From JAWKNZ01 sp041391425 (lineage in GTDB: Bacteria; Bdellovibrionota_B; Oligoflexia; Oligoflexales; JAWKNZ01): DNA of 64,000 bases. The DNA lies in NCBI GenBank assembly GCA_041391425.1, contig JAWKNZ010000003.1:310001-374000 (forward strand), written 5' to 3'. Shown piece by piece: positions 44,142 to 54,251 of the stretch. The position numbers and the translations under genes are program-made. Numbering within the stretch: position 1 is the stretch's first letter; each line of letters begins with the position of its first letter. Under the pieces are notes generated by a model. The model did not search any database and was not told where the DNA came from. It saw nothing but the letters and a program-made list of their open reading frames with translations.

Positions 44142-44954
44142 ATGGCAAAGTTTTTTTTCGTAGCTTATTTAGGACTCTTTCTTATTTCTAAGAACTTGTT
44201 TGCTTTTGAAGGTCTTTATGAGGGGGTTATAACTCTTAATGAGAATCATTCTAAAGTTATTTCAATGCAAGCTTCATTTGTCAACACCGGAGAAACTGTT
44301 CGTGTAGGAGATGGAGACGTTCGTAATATCTTACAGGGATCTTTCGTGTTGGATGATCAAGGGGGGCCTTTTTCTTTTGCGCAGGTAAGTCTTGATATAG
44401 ATAATTCTTGGTTAGAAATGAAATATTATCGCCCACAGTTTAATCCAGAGCAAGATCAGCCGAATTTAAGATTTTTTGGAAAAATTACAGCGGATTTTTC
44501 CGTTACTGGTACTGTGTATTCATCCATGTGGGGCAATGTTGGAAAATTTTCTTTAAAGAAGACAGCACGTTCGGTATTTAGGGTGCTTGATAAATTTGAT
44601 GGAGATTGGATTGGATCTTTGCAATCTATTGAAGATGGAGAGCGTAAGGATATAAAAATATCAATTTCAACATCTGTCGAAACAAGGAAAAATCCCTTTG
44701 ATTTTGAAATGGATTATACTTATGGCAAGACGGCATCGCTGCAAGTGAATGGAGTAACGTTTGCTCTTAATAAAGTTTATATAGATTACTTAAGGCGAAA
44801 ATTGATTCTGGCATACTCTGATGGAAATGACACGGATAAGATGGTGTTTGAATTGAAGGCAGATTTTTCTGCTAAAAAGCTGACTGGCGTTCAGAGTGGT
44901 ATTTGGGCAGGAAAGAATGCTGTGGTGGTATTGTTAAAAGAAAGAAAGCAATAA
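44142..44954 (+). CDS. Secreted beta-rich protein, paralogue 1
   Basis: The 270-residue product has a signal peptide (MAKFFFVAYLGLFLISKNLF then AFEGLYEG). The mature part is two similar beta-rich halves. It shares a pattern with the next gene: EGLYEGVI, GSFVLDDQGGPFSFAQVSLD, LEMKYYRPQ, LRFFGKITADFSVTGTVYSS, GNVGKFSLKK, NPFDFEMDYTYGK and DYLRRKLILAY. The family is unknown to me. It is 2 bases upstream of its paralogue. Confidence 0.75.
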   Translation: MAKFFFVAYLGLFLISKNLFAFEGLYEGVITLNENHSKVISMQASFVNTGETVRVGDGDVRNILQGSFVLDDQGGPFSFAQVSLDIDNSWLEMKYYRPQFNPEQDQPNLRFFGKITADFSVTGTVYSSMWGNVGKFSLKKTARSVFRVLDKFDGDWIGSLQSIEDGERKDIKISISTSVETRKNPFDFEMDYTYGKTASLQVNGVTFALNKVYIDYLRRKLILAYSDGNDTDKMVFELKADFSAKKLTGVQSGIWAGKNAVVVLLKERKQ

Positions 44955-44956
44955 TT

Positions 44957-45793
44957 ATGAATATAAAAAATACCTTTAGAATTTCCTTTTCATCGCTAAA
45001 AAAAGTTATTCTAATTCTCTTTACCATTTGTTTGGGAGCACCTCAATTATACGCTTTGGAGGGTATTTACCGCGGGTATATTAAATCTCGTAGTCAATCA
45101 GATGTTGAAGTTCCTTTGATAATATCTTTGACTACTGCAGAGAATGTCGACACGAGTAATTCTGTAAGGGCTTCTATTTTAGGATCTTTTATTATTGATC
45201 AAGAGGGTGGGCCTTATAGTTTTTCAAATATTACTCTTGATATTAATAATGGTCGATTAGATATGAAGTATAAGAGGATTCAAAATAGCACGACTACGGG
45301 CATTCCCTCAGATTTTAGGTTTATAGGTACATTTACATCACAAGATGAGATTAGCGGTAATGTTTTATCAGGGAGACGTGGCAATATTGGCGACTTTTTC
45401 GTCAAAAAAGCCAGAGATAAGTCGTTAAGCAGGAGCTATAAATATCAAGGACTTTGGCATGGAACCAAGAAAAACCTCGATGGTTCAATAGATAGGATGG
45501 TTATTTCTCTTAACTCGACTGCAAATCATCGAGCAAATCCTAATAATATGGACTTTGATTATACGGTCGGTAAAATTGGTTTTGTGAAATTTAATGATGG
45601 AGTTGAGTTTGGACTGACTAAAGTATTTATAGATTATCTTACTCGAGAAATTATTATGATTCATGAAAGCTCGAGTGGAACTTCTAGTTTTAGCCTTAGT
45701 GCAAAAATATCTCCTGATAGAGCTTTTGAGAATGGAACTATTGAGTCAACTCACGCTGGAAAAATAGCTACTTTTTCAGTTGATCTTGAATAA
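44957..45793 (+). CDS. Secreted beta-rich protein, paralogue 2
   Basis: ATG 44957, 2 bases after the previous stop, starts a signal peptide (NTFRISFSSLKKVILILFTI ... LYA before LEGIYRGYI). The longer frame from 44903 overlaps paralogue 1 and is not used. It is alignable end to end with paralogue 1: GSFIIDQEGGPYSFSNITLD, LDMKYKRIQ, FRFIGTFTSQDEISGNVLSG, GNIGDFFVKKA, NPNNMDFDYTVGKIGF and LTREIIMIH. A tandem duplication. Function unknown. Confidence 0.78.
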   Translation: MNIKNTFRISFSSLKKVILILFTICLGAPQLYALEGIYRGYIKSRSQSDVEVPLIISLTTAENVDTSNSVRASILGSFIIDQEGGPYSFSNITLDINNGRLDMKYKRIQNSTTTGIPSDFRFIGTFTSQDEISGNVLSGRRGNIGDFFVKKARDKSLSRSYKYQGLWHGTKKNLDGSIDRMVISLNSTANHRANPNNMDFDYTVGKIGFVKFNDGVEFGLTKVFIDYLTREIIMIHESSSGTSSFSLSAKISPDRAFENGTIESTHAGKIATFSVDLE

Positions 45794-45813
45794 ATGATTA
45801 AGCTTATTTTTAT

Positions 45814-48800
45814 TTACCAGTGTTTTTGAATTAGGTTTTTTGACCAATGGCGGAAGCGGTCCAAGAACACATAAGCACATGGAATCACTACAAGTGAAAG
45901 CATAGTTGAACTGATTAGTCCACCTACTGCAGCAATACCCATTCCTGCTCTAGATTTGTTTAATTCTCCATAACCAAATGCAATAGGCGCCATCCCCACT
46001 ATCATCGCTACTGTTGTCATCATTATTGGTCTAAGCCTTCGCAACCCACCTTCAATCAAAGCTTGTCGACGGTCGATCCCTGATGCACGTAGTTGTTCTA
46101 CATAGTCGACTAATAATATGGCATTTTTGGTGACCAGGCCCATTAATAAAATTATGCCGATAACGGAATAAACGTCGAGGTGGGTGCGGGCTACAAGTAA
46201 GGCGGCAATTGCTCCTACTATAGCAAGTGGTAGTGTTAATAGAATAGAAAATGGAATGATCAGTGATTCATATAAGGATGCCATAATCATGTAGATAAAT
46301 AATCCGCCCAAAAGCAGGGCTGTTATGGCGCCAATACCCAAGTCTCGCAAACTTTCAGCCTGTCCCTGAAATTTCATGGTGTAGCCTTGTGGCAATAGAG
46401 GTTGTACTAAATCTGTTAACTTGCTTATCGCAGATCCCAAAGGTGCCCCTTCTTGCAAATCTCCTTCTAATAAGGAAGAACGTTGCTGATCGATTCTGAC
46501 AATCTTTGTTGGGCTATGATCGGAAAATTTTCTGGTGACTGCTTGCAAGGGAATAGAGTCACCGCGATCGTTGGGAATACTAAAGTCTGCTAACGATGCC
46601 AATCCCAGCCTATCTTCGGCTCTTAAGCGCACTCTAACATCATACTCATTTCCTTTATCTCTGTAATAACTGGCGAGTTCTCCTTCATACATTCCTCGGA
46701 TTGTTTTTCCTACTTGTTGTGTGGAAAGTCCGAATGCAGCTGTTCTTTTCGTGTCAATCTGGTATTTGACTTCTGAACGTCCTGGGCGTAGGTTGGTTTC
46801 AAACCCTATGACTTCGGGTATTAAACCATTCGATTTTGCTATGATTTCATTGGATATGTCCAATAATTTGGAATTGTCCGGGCCTTGAATTGCTAATGAA
46901 ACTGGCTTGTTCCCCGCAGCGCCTCCACCAGCATCGCGGACAGTTAGTATCAATCCTTTTTCTTTTACGATATTAGATAATTCTTTTCTCAGTAGGTCTT
47001 TGAACTCAGACGTGGACTTTGATCTTTGTTCAAATGGAATGAGCTGAATATATGAGTTAATAAAGTTTGGTTCCCCGAGATCATTACCAACTCTCGAAGA
47101 GTAGTGGGAGACACCATTCAAATTAGCAATTTTTCTTTCAAATTCTTTAGAAATACGATTTGATTCGTTAATGGTTGTTCCAGGGGGTGCTTCGGCAATA
47201 ATATCAATTTCACCGCTTTCGCTGTTCGGTAAGAAAGTAAAGCCAACAAATTTGACTAAATAAAGAGAAAAAATAAAGACTAAAAAAGATATACTTAAGG
47301 TTCTTCTGGGTCTATCCAAACAAGCGATCAAGATGATCTTATAAAATTTAGAGAAATATTCTCCGAATTTTTCACAAAGTGCAATTAGTTTGTTTGGCTG
47401 GTTTTTCTTTTGTAATAAAGATGGTCTTACAAGATAGGCAGAAAGCATCGGAGCCATAGTTAAGGCATCGAATGTACTGACGATAACAGCTAAGCAAACT
47501 GTGATTGCAAAGGATTGGAAGAACCGTCCGACAACTCCTGGAATCATTGTGACTGGTATAAAAGTCGCCAAAATAGTGAGAGAAGTTGCGATGACGGCAG
47601 TGTATACTTGTTGTGTCCCGAAGAAAGCAGCGTCTTTTGGTGACGATCCTTCTTCGATTTTTTTCCATATATTTTCACGTACAACAATTGCATCATCAAG
47701 TATTAGGCCAACACATAAAGTAAGCCCTAAAAGAGTCATAATATTTAAAGTATAGCCAAATGAATATAAGGCAAAGAAGGCTGCTATGATTGTGGTTGGT
47801 AATGCAATGCCAGTAATAAATGTAGATTGCATTGAGCCAAGAAATAGATAGACTACTATGAATGCAAGTGCAGCCGCAATAACAAGAGATTCGATGACAT
47901 CATAGAGACTCATCCTTATTTTTTTTGCACCATCATATATAGGAAGCACTTCCAAGTTATATAACCTGGAGAATTCTGCATTGATGTGTTTGACTTCTTT
48001 TTTTACATTGTCTGCTACTTTAACAGTATTGGTACCGGATTGTCTTTTTACTTCTAATAATATGATAGGTTTTCCATTTAGGCGCGCAAATGACTCACGT
48101 TCTTTTAGTGAATCCTTCACTTGTCCTAAATCGCGTATGTGTAACACTCTGCCGCTCGGAAGTGTTTTGACGATGGTATCTGGAATTTCATTGACGCTTT
48201 CATATTCTCCCATAATCCTCAGTGAACGGCTCATTGGCTCTTCTTTTATAGATCCTGCAGGAACATTTTGGTTAGCTTGCTGGATCGATGTGGCTACCGA
48301 TGTTGGAGTTTCTTGCCATAATAACAGCTTTTTTCGTTCTAGTTCGACCGCGATTTCCCTTTCGGCACCGCCGAAGATATCGATTTGCCCAACGCCATCT
48401 ATTTTTTGAATTTTTTGTTTCAAGGTATCATCAGCGAATTCTCGTAGCATAACCTCAGAAGTTATTTGCTTGTCATTGGCGTTTTTGAGAGCGAGTTGTA
48501 AAATTGGCCTGTCGGCAAAGTCTAGCCTTTGTACCAAAGGTTCCTCTATATCTTTAGGAAGTTTTGATCGAATTCTTGATACTTTTTCTCGTACTTCTGT
48601 TAGTGCAATTTGTGCGTCGATATAAAGGTGAAATTCGATTACAACTTGTGAAATATTTTCTTTTGTTGTGGAGACAATTCGGTCTATTCCACCAATTTGA
48701 TTGACTTCGTCCTCAATTTTTTTTGTGACTAGCAATTCAATTTCTTCCGGTCCCGCTCCAGAGTATTCAGTTGTTATGGTTATTACCGGAGGATCAACTT

Positions 48801-48915
48801 CGGGATATAGATCGACACCAATTTTAATAAAGCCGAATATGCCTAACACTATGATAAATAGCTCAATCATTGACATTAAAATGGGACGGTTAATGCTTAA
48901 TTTGACTAGCCACAT
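45814..48915 (-). CDS. RND efflux transporter, HAE1 (AcrB/MexF-like)
   Basis: A full-length 1033-residue inner-membrane pump. The first helix is followed by the porter domain (YPEVDPPVITITTEYSGAGP). The proton-relay Asp pair is in GLILDDAIVV, and the distal relay Lys is in LMGLVTKNAILLVDY. The FxSGAPG-type loop region and duplicated 6+6 helix layout are as expected. It drives drug or lipid export with an MFP and TolC. Those partners are encoded 2.5 kb away on the opposite strand (51404 and 52738). A beta-barrel gene precedes it by 12 bases. Confidence 0.94.
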   Translation of the reverse strand: MWLVKLSINRPILMSMIELFIIVLGIFGFIKIGVDLYPEVDPPVITITTEYSGAGPEEIELLVTKKIEDEVNQIGGIDRIVSTTKENISQVVIEFHLYIDAQIALTEVREKVSRIRSKLPKDIEEPLVQRLDFADRPILQLALKNANDKQITSEVMLREFADDTLKQKIQKIDGVGQIDIFGGAEREIAVELERKKLLLWQETPTSVATSIQQANQNVPAGSIKEEPMSRSLRIMGEYESVNEIPDTIVKTLPSGRVLHIRDLGQVKDSLKERESFARLNGKPIILLEVKRQSGTNTVKVADNVKKEVKHINAEFSRLYNLEVLPIYDGAKKIRMSLYDVIESLVIAAALAFIVVYLFLGSMQSTFITGIALPTTIIAAFFALYSFGYTLNIMTLLGLTLCVGLILDDAIVVRENIWKKIEEGSSPKDAAFFGTQQVYTAVIATSLTILATFIPVTMIPGVVGRFFQSFAITVCLAVIVSTFDALTMAPMLSAYLVRPSLLQKKNQPNKLIALCEKFGEYFSKFYKIILIACLDRPRRTLSISFLVFIFSLYLVKFVGFTFLPNSESGEIDIIAEAPPGTTINESNRISKEFERKIANLNGVSHYSSRVGNDLGEPNFINSYIQLIPFEQRSKSTSEFKDLLRKELSNIVKEKGLILTVRDAGGGAAGNKPVSLAIQGPDNSKLLDISNEIIAKSNGLIPEVIGFETNLRPGRSEVKYQIDTKRTAAFGLSTQQVGKTIRGMYEGELASYYRDKGNEYDVRVRLRAEDRLGLASLADFSIPNDRGDSIPLQAVTRKFSDHSPTKIVRIDQQRSSLLEGDLQEGAPLGSAISKLTDLVQPLLPQGYTMKFQGQAESLRDLGIGAITALLLGGLFIYMIMASLYESLIIPFSILLTLPLAIVGAIAALLVARTHLDVYSVIGIILLMGLVTKNAILLVDYVEQLRASGIDRRQALIEGGLRRLRPIMMTTVAMIVGMAPIAFGYGELNKSRAGMGIAAVGGLISSTMLSLVVIPCAYVFLDRFRHWSKNLIQKHW

Positions 48916-48927
48916 CTCGTTACTTTC

Positions 48928-49842
48928 CTACCCAGCAAATTTGTTTGATAATCCTATAAGGAACATCGCACTTGAAGTCTTATTGGAAAAAATTCCGTGC
49001 TTTTTAAACAATAAATTCAAACTTAATTGTTTATTTAAAGAGCGTTCAAAAATGAAGGAGAAGGCATCGCCCATAAAAATATCGCTGACTGTATCATAAT
49101 AGCCATCTCCAGATTGGTGTAAATATTCTGCAGTGATTCCATAGCTTATATGAGTGGTGTATTGTTGGTAGAATTTTGTTAAAATCGTTGCCTCGATATC
49201 GATAGGAACCATGCGGTAAAGTAAACGATTTTCTGCTTCAATGATACCAGTTCTTTGTGTTTGTAGAGTACCTTGAAAATATCCGGAGGAAAGTGCTAGA
49301 CCAAATGATTGATGTAGCTTTGACAGATTGAATGTGTTGATCACCGCAGTGAAAGAGAGTAAGCCTCCAACTAAGGGCTGATTTTTTGAAATTGAAAAGG
49401 TGTCGTCATCTTTGGTTAATGAATAGTGCGTAGTCATATTATGAATACCAACAAAAGTAGCTAAGCTGAAATCACGTTGAGTTAGATCTTGCTCTGACTG
49501 TAGTGCTTCTTTTTCAATTGAGAGAACTTGTTTCAAGTTTTCATCAGGTAGAGGTTGAAGTATTTCTACAGTTTGAGTTTTTATCTTTTTGGAAGAGCTA
49601 GGAGAATTTTTTTTCTTATCTGCGTTATATTTTTTGGGTTGTTCGGTAGCTTCTTTATCTAATGAGTTTTCTTCTTTTATTGGCGATTTACTTTTTTTAC
49701 TTGTTTCGACAGGTTTTTCTGATAAGGCTTGGTCTGCCTTATTAAGTAATTCTTCTAGGTTCTCCTCCTGTCCTAAGGTTTGATTAGAGGAGATGGCTAG
49801 CATGAGCAGTAAATACATGAGAATTTTATCAAATGGATTCAT
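48928..49842 (-). CDS. Predicted outer-membrane barrel with Lys/Glu-rich linker
   Basis: The 304-residue product has a signal peptide (MNPFDKILMYLLLMLAISSN then QTLGQ), a charged, probably disordered segment (about residues 25-100), then about ten amphipathic strands (ATFVGIHNMTTHYSLTKDDD, SFGLALSSGYFQGTLQ, HISYGITAEYLHQSGDGYYD, NKTSSAMFLIGLSNKFAG). It is in the same operon as the RND pump, 12 bases upstream. Role in efflux is inferred from position only. Confidence 0.62.
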   Translation of the reverse strand: MNPFDKILMYLLLMLAISSNQTLGQEENLEELLNKADQALSEKPVETSKKSKSPIKEENSLDKEATEQPKKYNADKKKNSPSSSKKIKTQTVEILQPLPDENLKQVLSIEKEALQSEQDLTQRDFSLATFVGIHNMTTHYSLTKDDDTFSISKNQPLVGGLLSFTAVINTFNLSKLHQSFGLALSSGYFQGTLQTQRTGIIEAENRLLYRMVPIDIEATILTKFYQQYTTHISYGITAEYLHQSGDGYYDTVSDIFMGDAFSFIFERSLNKQLSLNLLFKKHGIFSNKTSSAMFLIGLSNKFAG

Positions 49843-50040
49843 ATTGGTTATTAAATCCCTTCTAGAGCGCGTGTTTATACCTGTGACAGCTTAAGTATCT
49901 GATATAAGATTAAAATTTAACATAAGGTATAAGCCCCTGTATAAAGATTACCTTTACCTTTTTCTAAAAATTAAGTAAATGCCTACTTGTCTCTTATTAT
50001 TTATGAGACTTCATTTCCAGCTTGGAGATAAAGGATTGCT

Positions 50041-51420
50041 ATGTGTAGAACTGCTAGAATTGAATTTTTTCTTAAGGTCTTTTTAATTTTAATAACAGTA
50101 GGTTGTGCGAAAGAGACCAGCGATAAGGAAAGGCAAAGAGAAGAGCAAAGGCGTGAAATTGATAGGCTTGAGAAAGCAAGTGGATATTTTTCAGGGTATG
50201 TTATTGTTGATCGTGGAGTTGTGCCAGCAGCGGTTGACGTTTCTACACAGCTTAACCCTTCGAATAATCAGCAAAATCCGAAGCTTAGAGTTGTTTTGAA
50301 ATTAGGCTTTTTTGGTGGTGTAGACTTAAGTGCAACGCAGGTTTCTTATGATGCTGAGAATGGCCAGTTAGTTGCTAGTTTTGGTGCCTCAGCTCCTTCA
50401 AGCTCTACGACATCGGGTAGCAGTGGCTCAGAAGGTGGTGACAGTGATAAAAGCGGCAGCTTTAGTCTTATGGCGAACAGTGGAGGAGGGTTAGAGTTTC
50501 GAGGATATATTGATGGGGATCATATAAATGAGGCTGTACTTGATGGTGTGCACCAAGGGGCCCATGAGATGGTCTTGAGTAAAAATTATCAAGATCCCTT
50601 TGATAATAACTCTGAGGAATTTCGTTATAGTATCAGTGGTAATAATACTAACGATTTAGGAGTATTAACAGTCAAGCAATCAACGGTGATGCGCCAACCT
50701 TTTGCAAATTCCGATCTCGCAAAATTGCCTCCATTAGACGCTGAGATTACGTTTTTTGCCCTTGGAGTATTTCCACAAAAAGCAAGTAATATACAATATG
50801 ATCCTATCAATACTTTAGTTGAGATTGACTTTTCTAATTCGGCAAAAATTGTTTTTAGTGATGTTTTGCTTCCACATGAGATTAGTTTAAATGAGGATCA
50901 TCTTGATTCCATTAAAACTATGAAAGGATACGTGGAAGTTTCTGGTAAGAGCTATGCAGATATTATGGCAAATATTCCGAGCAAATTATTATTGTCTGGA
51001 ATTGGCATAAAGACTCCGCCGCAAAATTATAGTGGCACTTATCAAAGTGGCAATAGGGCTCTTACGCTTGATAGCTTTGCTTTTCTTGAGTATGATTATT
51101 CGAGTCAAACGCAGTTGAATTCTTCTTCTTTACCATTTTCAAAAATTCCTTCGTTTAAATTTAAATTAACAACTTGCCTCGATGGTAAAATTTTTACCAA
51201 CAAGATTTATAATATAGAGTCCATCGATTATTTTAATCAGAGAATAAGCTTTGCTGACATAGGTTCAAATACTAAGGAGGTGCTAATTTTAGATTATAAA
51301 AATGATTGGAATAGTCTTACGGGTAAGTTCCTCGTGTCGACATTAGGAAACAATTCGACTGCATATATCAGTCTTAATAAATCATCTAATCAGGAACAAG
51401 ACTGTGAAATTTTTCGTTAG
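50041..51420 (+). CDS. Predicted lipoprotein, first gene of the TolC-MFP operon
   Basis: The 459-residue product has a lipobox (FLILITVGC), then a helical charged stretch and beta-rich domains. Part of it (FSGYVIVDRG ... FFGGVDLSATQVSYDAENGQ) resembles the pattern of the paralogues at 44142 and 44957 (GYI, GGP-SF, LD-NG-LDM). A Ser/Gly-rich linker lies at about residues 115-140. It overlaps the TolC-like gene by 17 bases and may help assemble or regulate the pump. No known family. Confidence 0.68.
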   Translation: MCRTARIEFFLKVFLILITVGCAKETSDKERQREEQRREIDRLEKASGYFSGYVIVDRGVVPAAVDVSTQLNPSNNQQNPKLRVVLKLGFFGGVDLSATQVSYDAENGQLVASFGASAPSSSTTSGSSGSEGGDSDKSGSFSLMANSGGGLEFRGYIDGDHINEAVLDGVHQGAHEMVLSKNYQDPFDNNSEEFRYSISGNNTNDLGVLTVKQSTVMRQPFANSDLAKLPPLDAEITFFALGVFPQKASNIQYDPINTLVEIDFSNSAKIVFSDVLLPHEISLNEDHLDSIKTMKGYVEVSGKSYADIMANIPSKLLLSGIGIKTPPQNYSGTYQSGNRALTLDSFAFLEYDYSSQTQLNSSSLPFSKIPSFKFKLTTCLDGKIFTNKIYNIESIDYFNQRISFADIGSNTKEVLILDYKNDWNSLTGKFLVSTLGNNSTAYISLNKSSNQEQDCEIFR

Positions 51421-52738
51421 CAATTTGAGGGCTATGTTAACTTTTGCTATCATTGGTATTTTTTTATTTGAAAATCAGTGTTTGGCCGAGGCTTTGAGCA
51501 TTCGTTTGTCTGACGCTGAAAAGCAGGCATTACAGTTTGATCGTAGAATAAAGAAAGCAGAGGAAAATATTGCGATTGCTGAATCTGAATTGTCCGCTGC
51601 ATGGTCAAATATGTTGCCTACTGTTAAGGCTGAACTTTCTGGGGCGACCCACCATGATAGAAAATTAGTAGAAGGACAAAGCGCTCCTCCAACAACGGCT
51701 CGAGATAGAAACCAATACAGTGCAGATTTAGTGCTCAGTCAATCTCTTTTCTCAGGATTTTCTGGTGGGAATACAATTCGTGCAAAGCAAGAAAAACTTA
51801 GTAAGAATAAAATGCAATTGGATGCGATTAAAAATAGCGTGCGAAAAGAAATAGCTATATTGTATTTTCAGATCGAGCTTAATTTTTTAGAAGTTTCCGT
51901 TGAAAAAGAAGCTATGGATTTGCGGAAGAAGCAGCTTGCAGATGTCAAGAACAAGGCGAGGCAAGGGCGCTCGACTAAGTTGGAAGTTCTGCAAGCTGAA
52001 TATGCAGTACAATCACAGATTCCGATAATAGCTGCTATTCAAGCGGAAATAGAGCGGTTATCTTTGCAATTTGCAAGGATACTTGGCCTTAAATTAGATA
52101 CAAAATTTAAATTGTCTGACAGCTTACAAGTAGCTCAAAAAGCTATTGATATGAAAAATTTACCTGTCATAAGCGAAGCCTATAAGAGAGCTTTGGCAAA
52201 TTATGCTAATTTTAGGGCAAAGCAAATTGAACTTGAAGAGACTAAATTAACTATGAGGTCTGTTACAGCTAAACACTTGCCTACCTTGGACTTGGTGCTG
52301 ACGGCGAGTACGGATGCCAATTTGCGTAGTGAAATTGGCGATAGTGATTCTCTGAGCTATTCTGGTGAGCTGCAGCTTAATATTCCTATTTTTTCCGGAT
52401 TGAGTAGTTTTTCTGAAAAAAATGTTAATATTCATAATCTTAATGTGCTGATGGAAGATATCGCATTAGAGCGAGAAAAAATTTTAGAAGATATTGCAAA
52501 TTTTTATCGCGCAATTTCCATTGCTGAAGAAAAAATAAAAGCTGAAACATTGAATGTCGTACTTGCAGAACGCACGGTGTCACAAGCACAATTATTCTAT
52601 AATTCTGGAAAATCGACTTTGACTGAAGTTTTGGATAGTTATAGTCGGCTTGTTTCTGCACGCAAACAATTAGGAAGCGCAATGTTTGATAAAATGGAAG
52701 CTTTCCTAAATATTAGATCCTTAATAGGGGTACAATAA
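51404..52738 (+). CDS. TolC-family outer-membrane efflux protein
   Basis: A 444-residue OEP-family protein with a signal peptide (AMLTFAIIGIFLFENQCLAE). It has two repeats of long helices and barrel strands: SELSAAWSNMLPTVKAELSG, NTIRAKQEKLSKNKMQLDAI and FYRAISIAEEKIKAETLNVV. The repeats form the periplasmic tunnel. It overlaps the lipoprotein gene upstream and ends in TAATG shared with the MFP gene, so translation is coupled. Confidence 0.92.
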   Translation: MKFFVSNLRAMLTFAIIGIFLFENQCLAEALSIRLSDAEKQALQFDRRIKKAEENIAIAESELSAAWSNMLPTVKAELSGATHHDRKLVEGQSAPPTTARDRNQYSADLVLSQSLFSGFSGGNTIRAKQEKLSKNKMQLDAIKNSVRKEIAILYFQIELNFLEVSVEKEAMDLRKKQLADVKNKARQGRSTKLEVLQAEYAVQSQIPIIAAIQAEIERLSLQFARILGLKLDTKFKLSDSLQVAQKAIDMKNLPVISEAYKRALANYANFRAKQIELEETKLTMRSVTAKHLPTLDLVLTASTDANLRSEIGDSDSLSYSGELQLNIPIFSGLSSFSEKNVNIHNLNVLMEDIALEREKILEDIANFYRAISIAEEKIKAETLNVVLAERTVSQAQLFYNSGKSTLTEVLDSYSRLVSARKQLGSAMFDKMEAFLNIRSLIGVQ

Positions 52739-53856
52739 TGGGTGAGTTTTTTGGAAAGGATAAATTATTAAAGCTTAGTAGTCGGCAATACAAATTTTTT
52801 TTAATAGGGTTGGTTTTAGTTGTTGTGTTTGTTCTTATGCTCAGAAAGAGCGGCTCGCGAAATGATTTTGTGGTGTCAGAACTTAAACATGAATTTTTCA
52901 AACAATTTACGATATATACTGATGGTATTGGCCAAATTCGCTCTCTTAAGGAATATTACTTATCTGTAAACAAGGGCGGTCGGCTAGAGATTCTTAACAT
53001 CAATGAAGGAATGCAGGTTAAAAAAGATCAAATTCTTGCTGTAGTTGATCAAACAACGAATAAGGCTAAATTGAAAAGTGCGTTAAGCAGTTTTAAATTG
53101 GCTGATCAGGAGTTTAATAGGGCAAAAAGACTTTATAAGACGAATGCGATTACTAAACAAGAATATGATGAAGCAAATACTAACTTAATAGTTAAGCAGG
53201 CTGTATTAGAAGAATCTAGACAAAATTTAGAAGATAGCATTATTCGGGCTCCAATTGATGGAGTTGTTTCGTTGATTGCTTTCCAACAAGGTGAGCTGGT
53301 GCCTGATGGAAGCAGGATTTTGATTGTAGAAGATCGATCTAAATATAAAATTTCTATACGGCTCAAGCGTACTTTGATGGAAAATCTTTTAAAACATGGA
53401 CAGACAAAAGTTTCAATGGCTCCATATGATACTTATACTTCCTTAACAGACGAAAAGAAGACTGTTGTTTTGGATGCCGAAGTAGCAATATTAAATGCAG
53501 ATTCCAAATATGATGGCGCTGATTTAGATGCTGAGATCTTTATTAAAGATTTGCCGCTCGGATTTAATGTGGGAATGGGGGTTATTATCAAGATCCCAGT
53601 AAAAACTTTTGAAAACATTTATGCGATGGATAAAGACTCATTATTTGTTTCTAATGATATAACGTACTTTCTTGTTAAAAATAGTAAGGGGGAGCTTGAA
53701 TTAAATAAGTTGCATATTGTTGGTGAAACTAAAGAGAAATTTCTTTCCAGCGATGACTTAGGAAATTTTCAAGTATTAAAACTTGAGAATAGACAAGATA
53801 AACCCTTGGCTCTAAAAAACCTTCCACGTAGGATGAATATTGCTGCTGCGAAATAA
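52738..53856 (+). CDS. Efflux membrane fusion protein (HlyD/AcrA-like)
   Basis: A 372-residue adaptor anchored by one N-terminal helix (FFLIGLVLVVVFVLMLRKSG). The lipoyl and hairpin features are GGRLEILNINEGMQVKKDQI, a coiled-coil hairpin (FKLADQEFNRAKRLYKTNAI), and the second lipoyl half RAPIDGVVSLIAFQQGELVP. The C-terminal barrel follows. With the TolC-like gene and the divergent RND pump it completes a tripartite pump. Confidence 0.92.
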   Translation: MGEFFGKDKLLKLSSRQYKFFLIGLVLVVVFVLMLRKSGSRNDFVVSELKHEFFKQFTIYTDGIGQIRSLKEYYLSVNKGGRLEILNINEGMQVKKDQILAVVDQTTNKAKLKSALSSFKLADQEFNRAKRLYKTNAITKQEYDEANTNLIVKQAVLEESRQNLEDSIIRAPIDGVVSLIAFQQGELVPDGSRILIVEDRSKYKISIRLKRTLMENLLKHGQTKVSMAPYDTYTSLTDEKKTVVLDAEVAILNADSKYDGADLDAEIFIKDLPLGFNVGMGVIIKIPVKTFENIYAMDKDSLFVSNDITYFLVKNSKGELELNKLHIVGETKEKFLSSDDLGNFQVLKLENRQDKPLALKNLPRRMNIAAAK

Positions 53857-53919
53857 GTAAGAAACTTTTAGTCAGATCTCAATCTTAAAATAGAAGATAC
53901 TTTAGAACCATTATCGGAG

Positions 53920-54183
53920 TATAATAATATCGACTTTCCCAAACTCGAAGTTAGAGTGTAATAATATCTCCGTCCCCAAAATCACGATAAGGGCACAATA
54001 ATACCGTCGTTCCTACAACTCGCAGTTAGAGCACAATAATACCGTCGTTCCTACAACTCGCAGTTAGGGCACAATAATACCGTCGTTCCTACAACTCGCA
54101 GTTAGAGCGCAATAATGTCCTCGTCTCCAAAAGCCACGATAATGGCATAATAATGCCGTCATTCTGAGCGAAGCGAAGGATCT
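53920..54183. repeat. 38-bp tandem repeat, about 6.5 copies, ending in a known motif
   Basis: Units read ACAATAATACCGTCGTTCCT followed by ACAACTCGCAGTTAGGGC, with three near-identical central copies and diverged flanks. The array ends at TCATTCTGAGCGAAGCGAAG GATCTC near 54157-54183, a motif seen scattered in many bacterial genomes. There are no spacers and no coding frame, so it is not CRISPR. Confidence 0.85.
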
Positions 54184-54251
54184 CTAGTGTGCTAGATAGG
54201 CTTACTTCGAATTTTGGAAGATAACCTCTATTTTTAGAACGTCTCTAAAAC

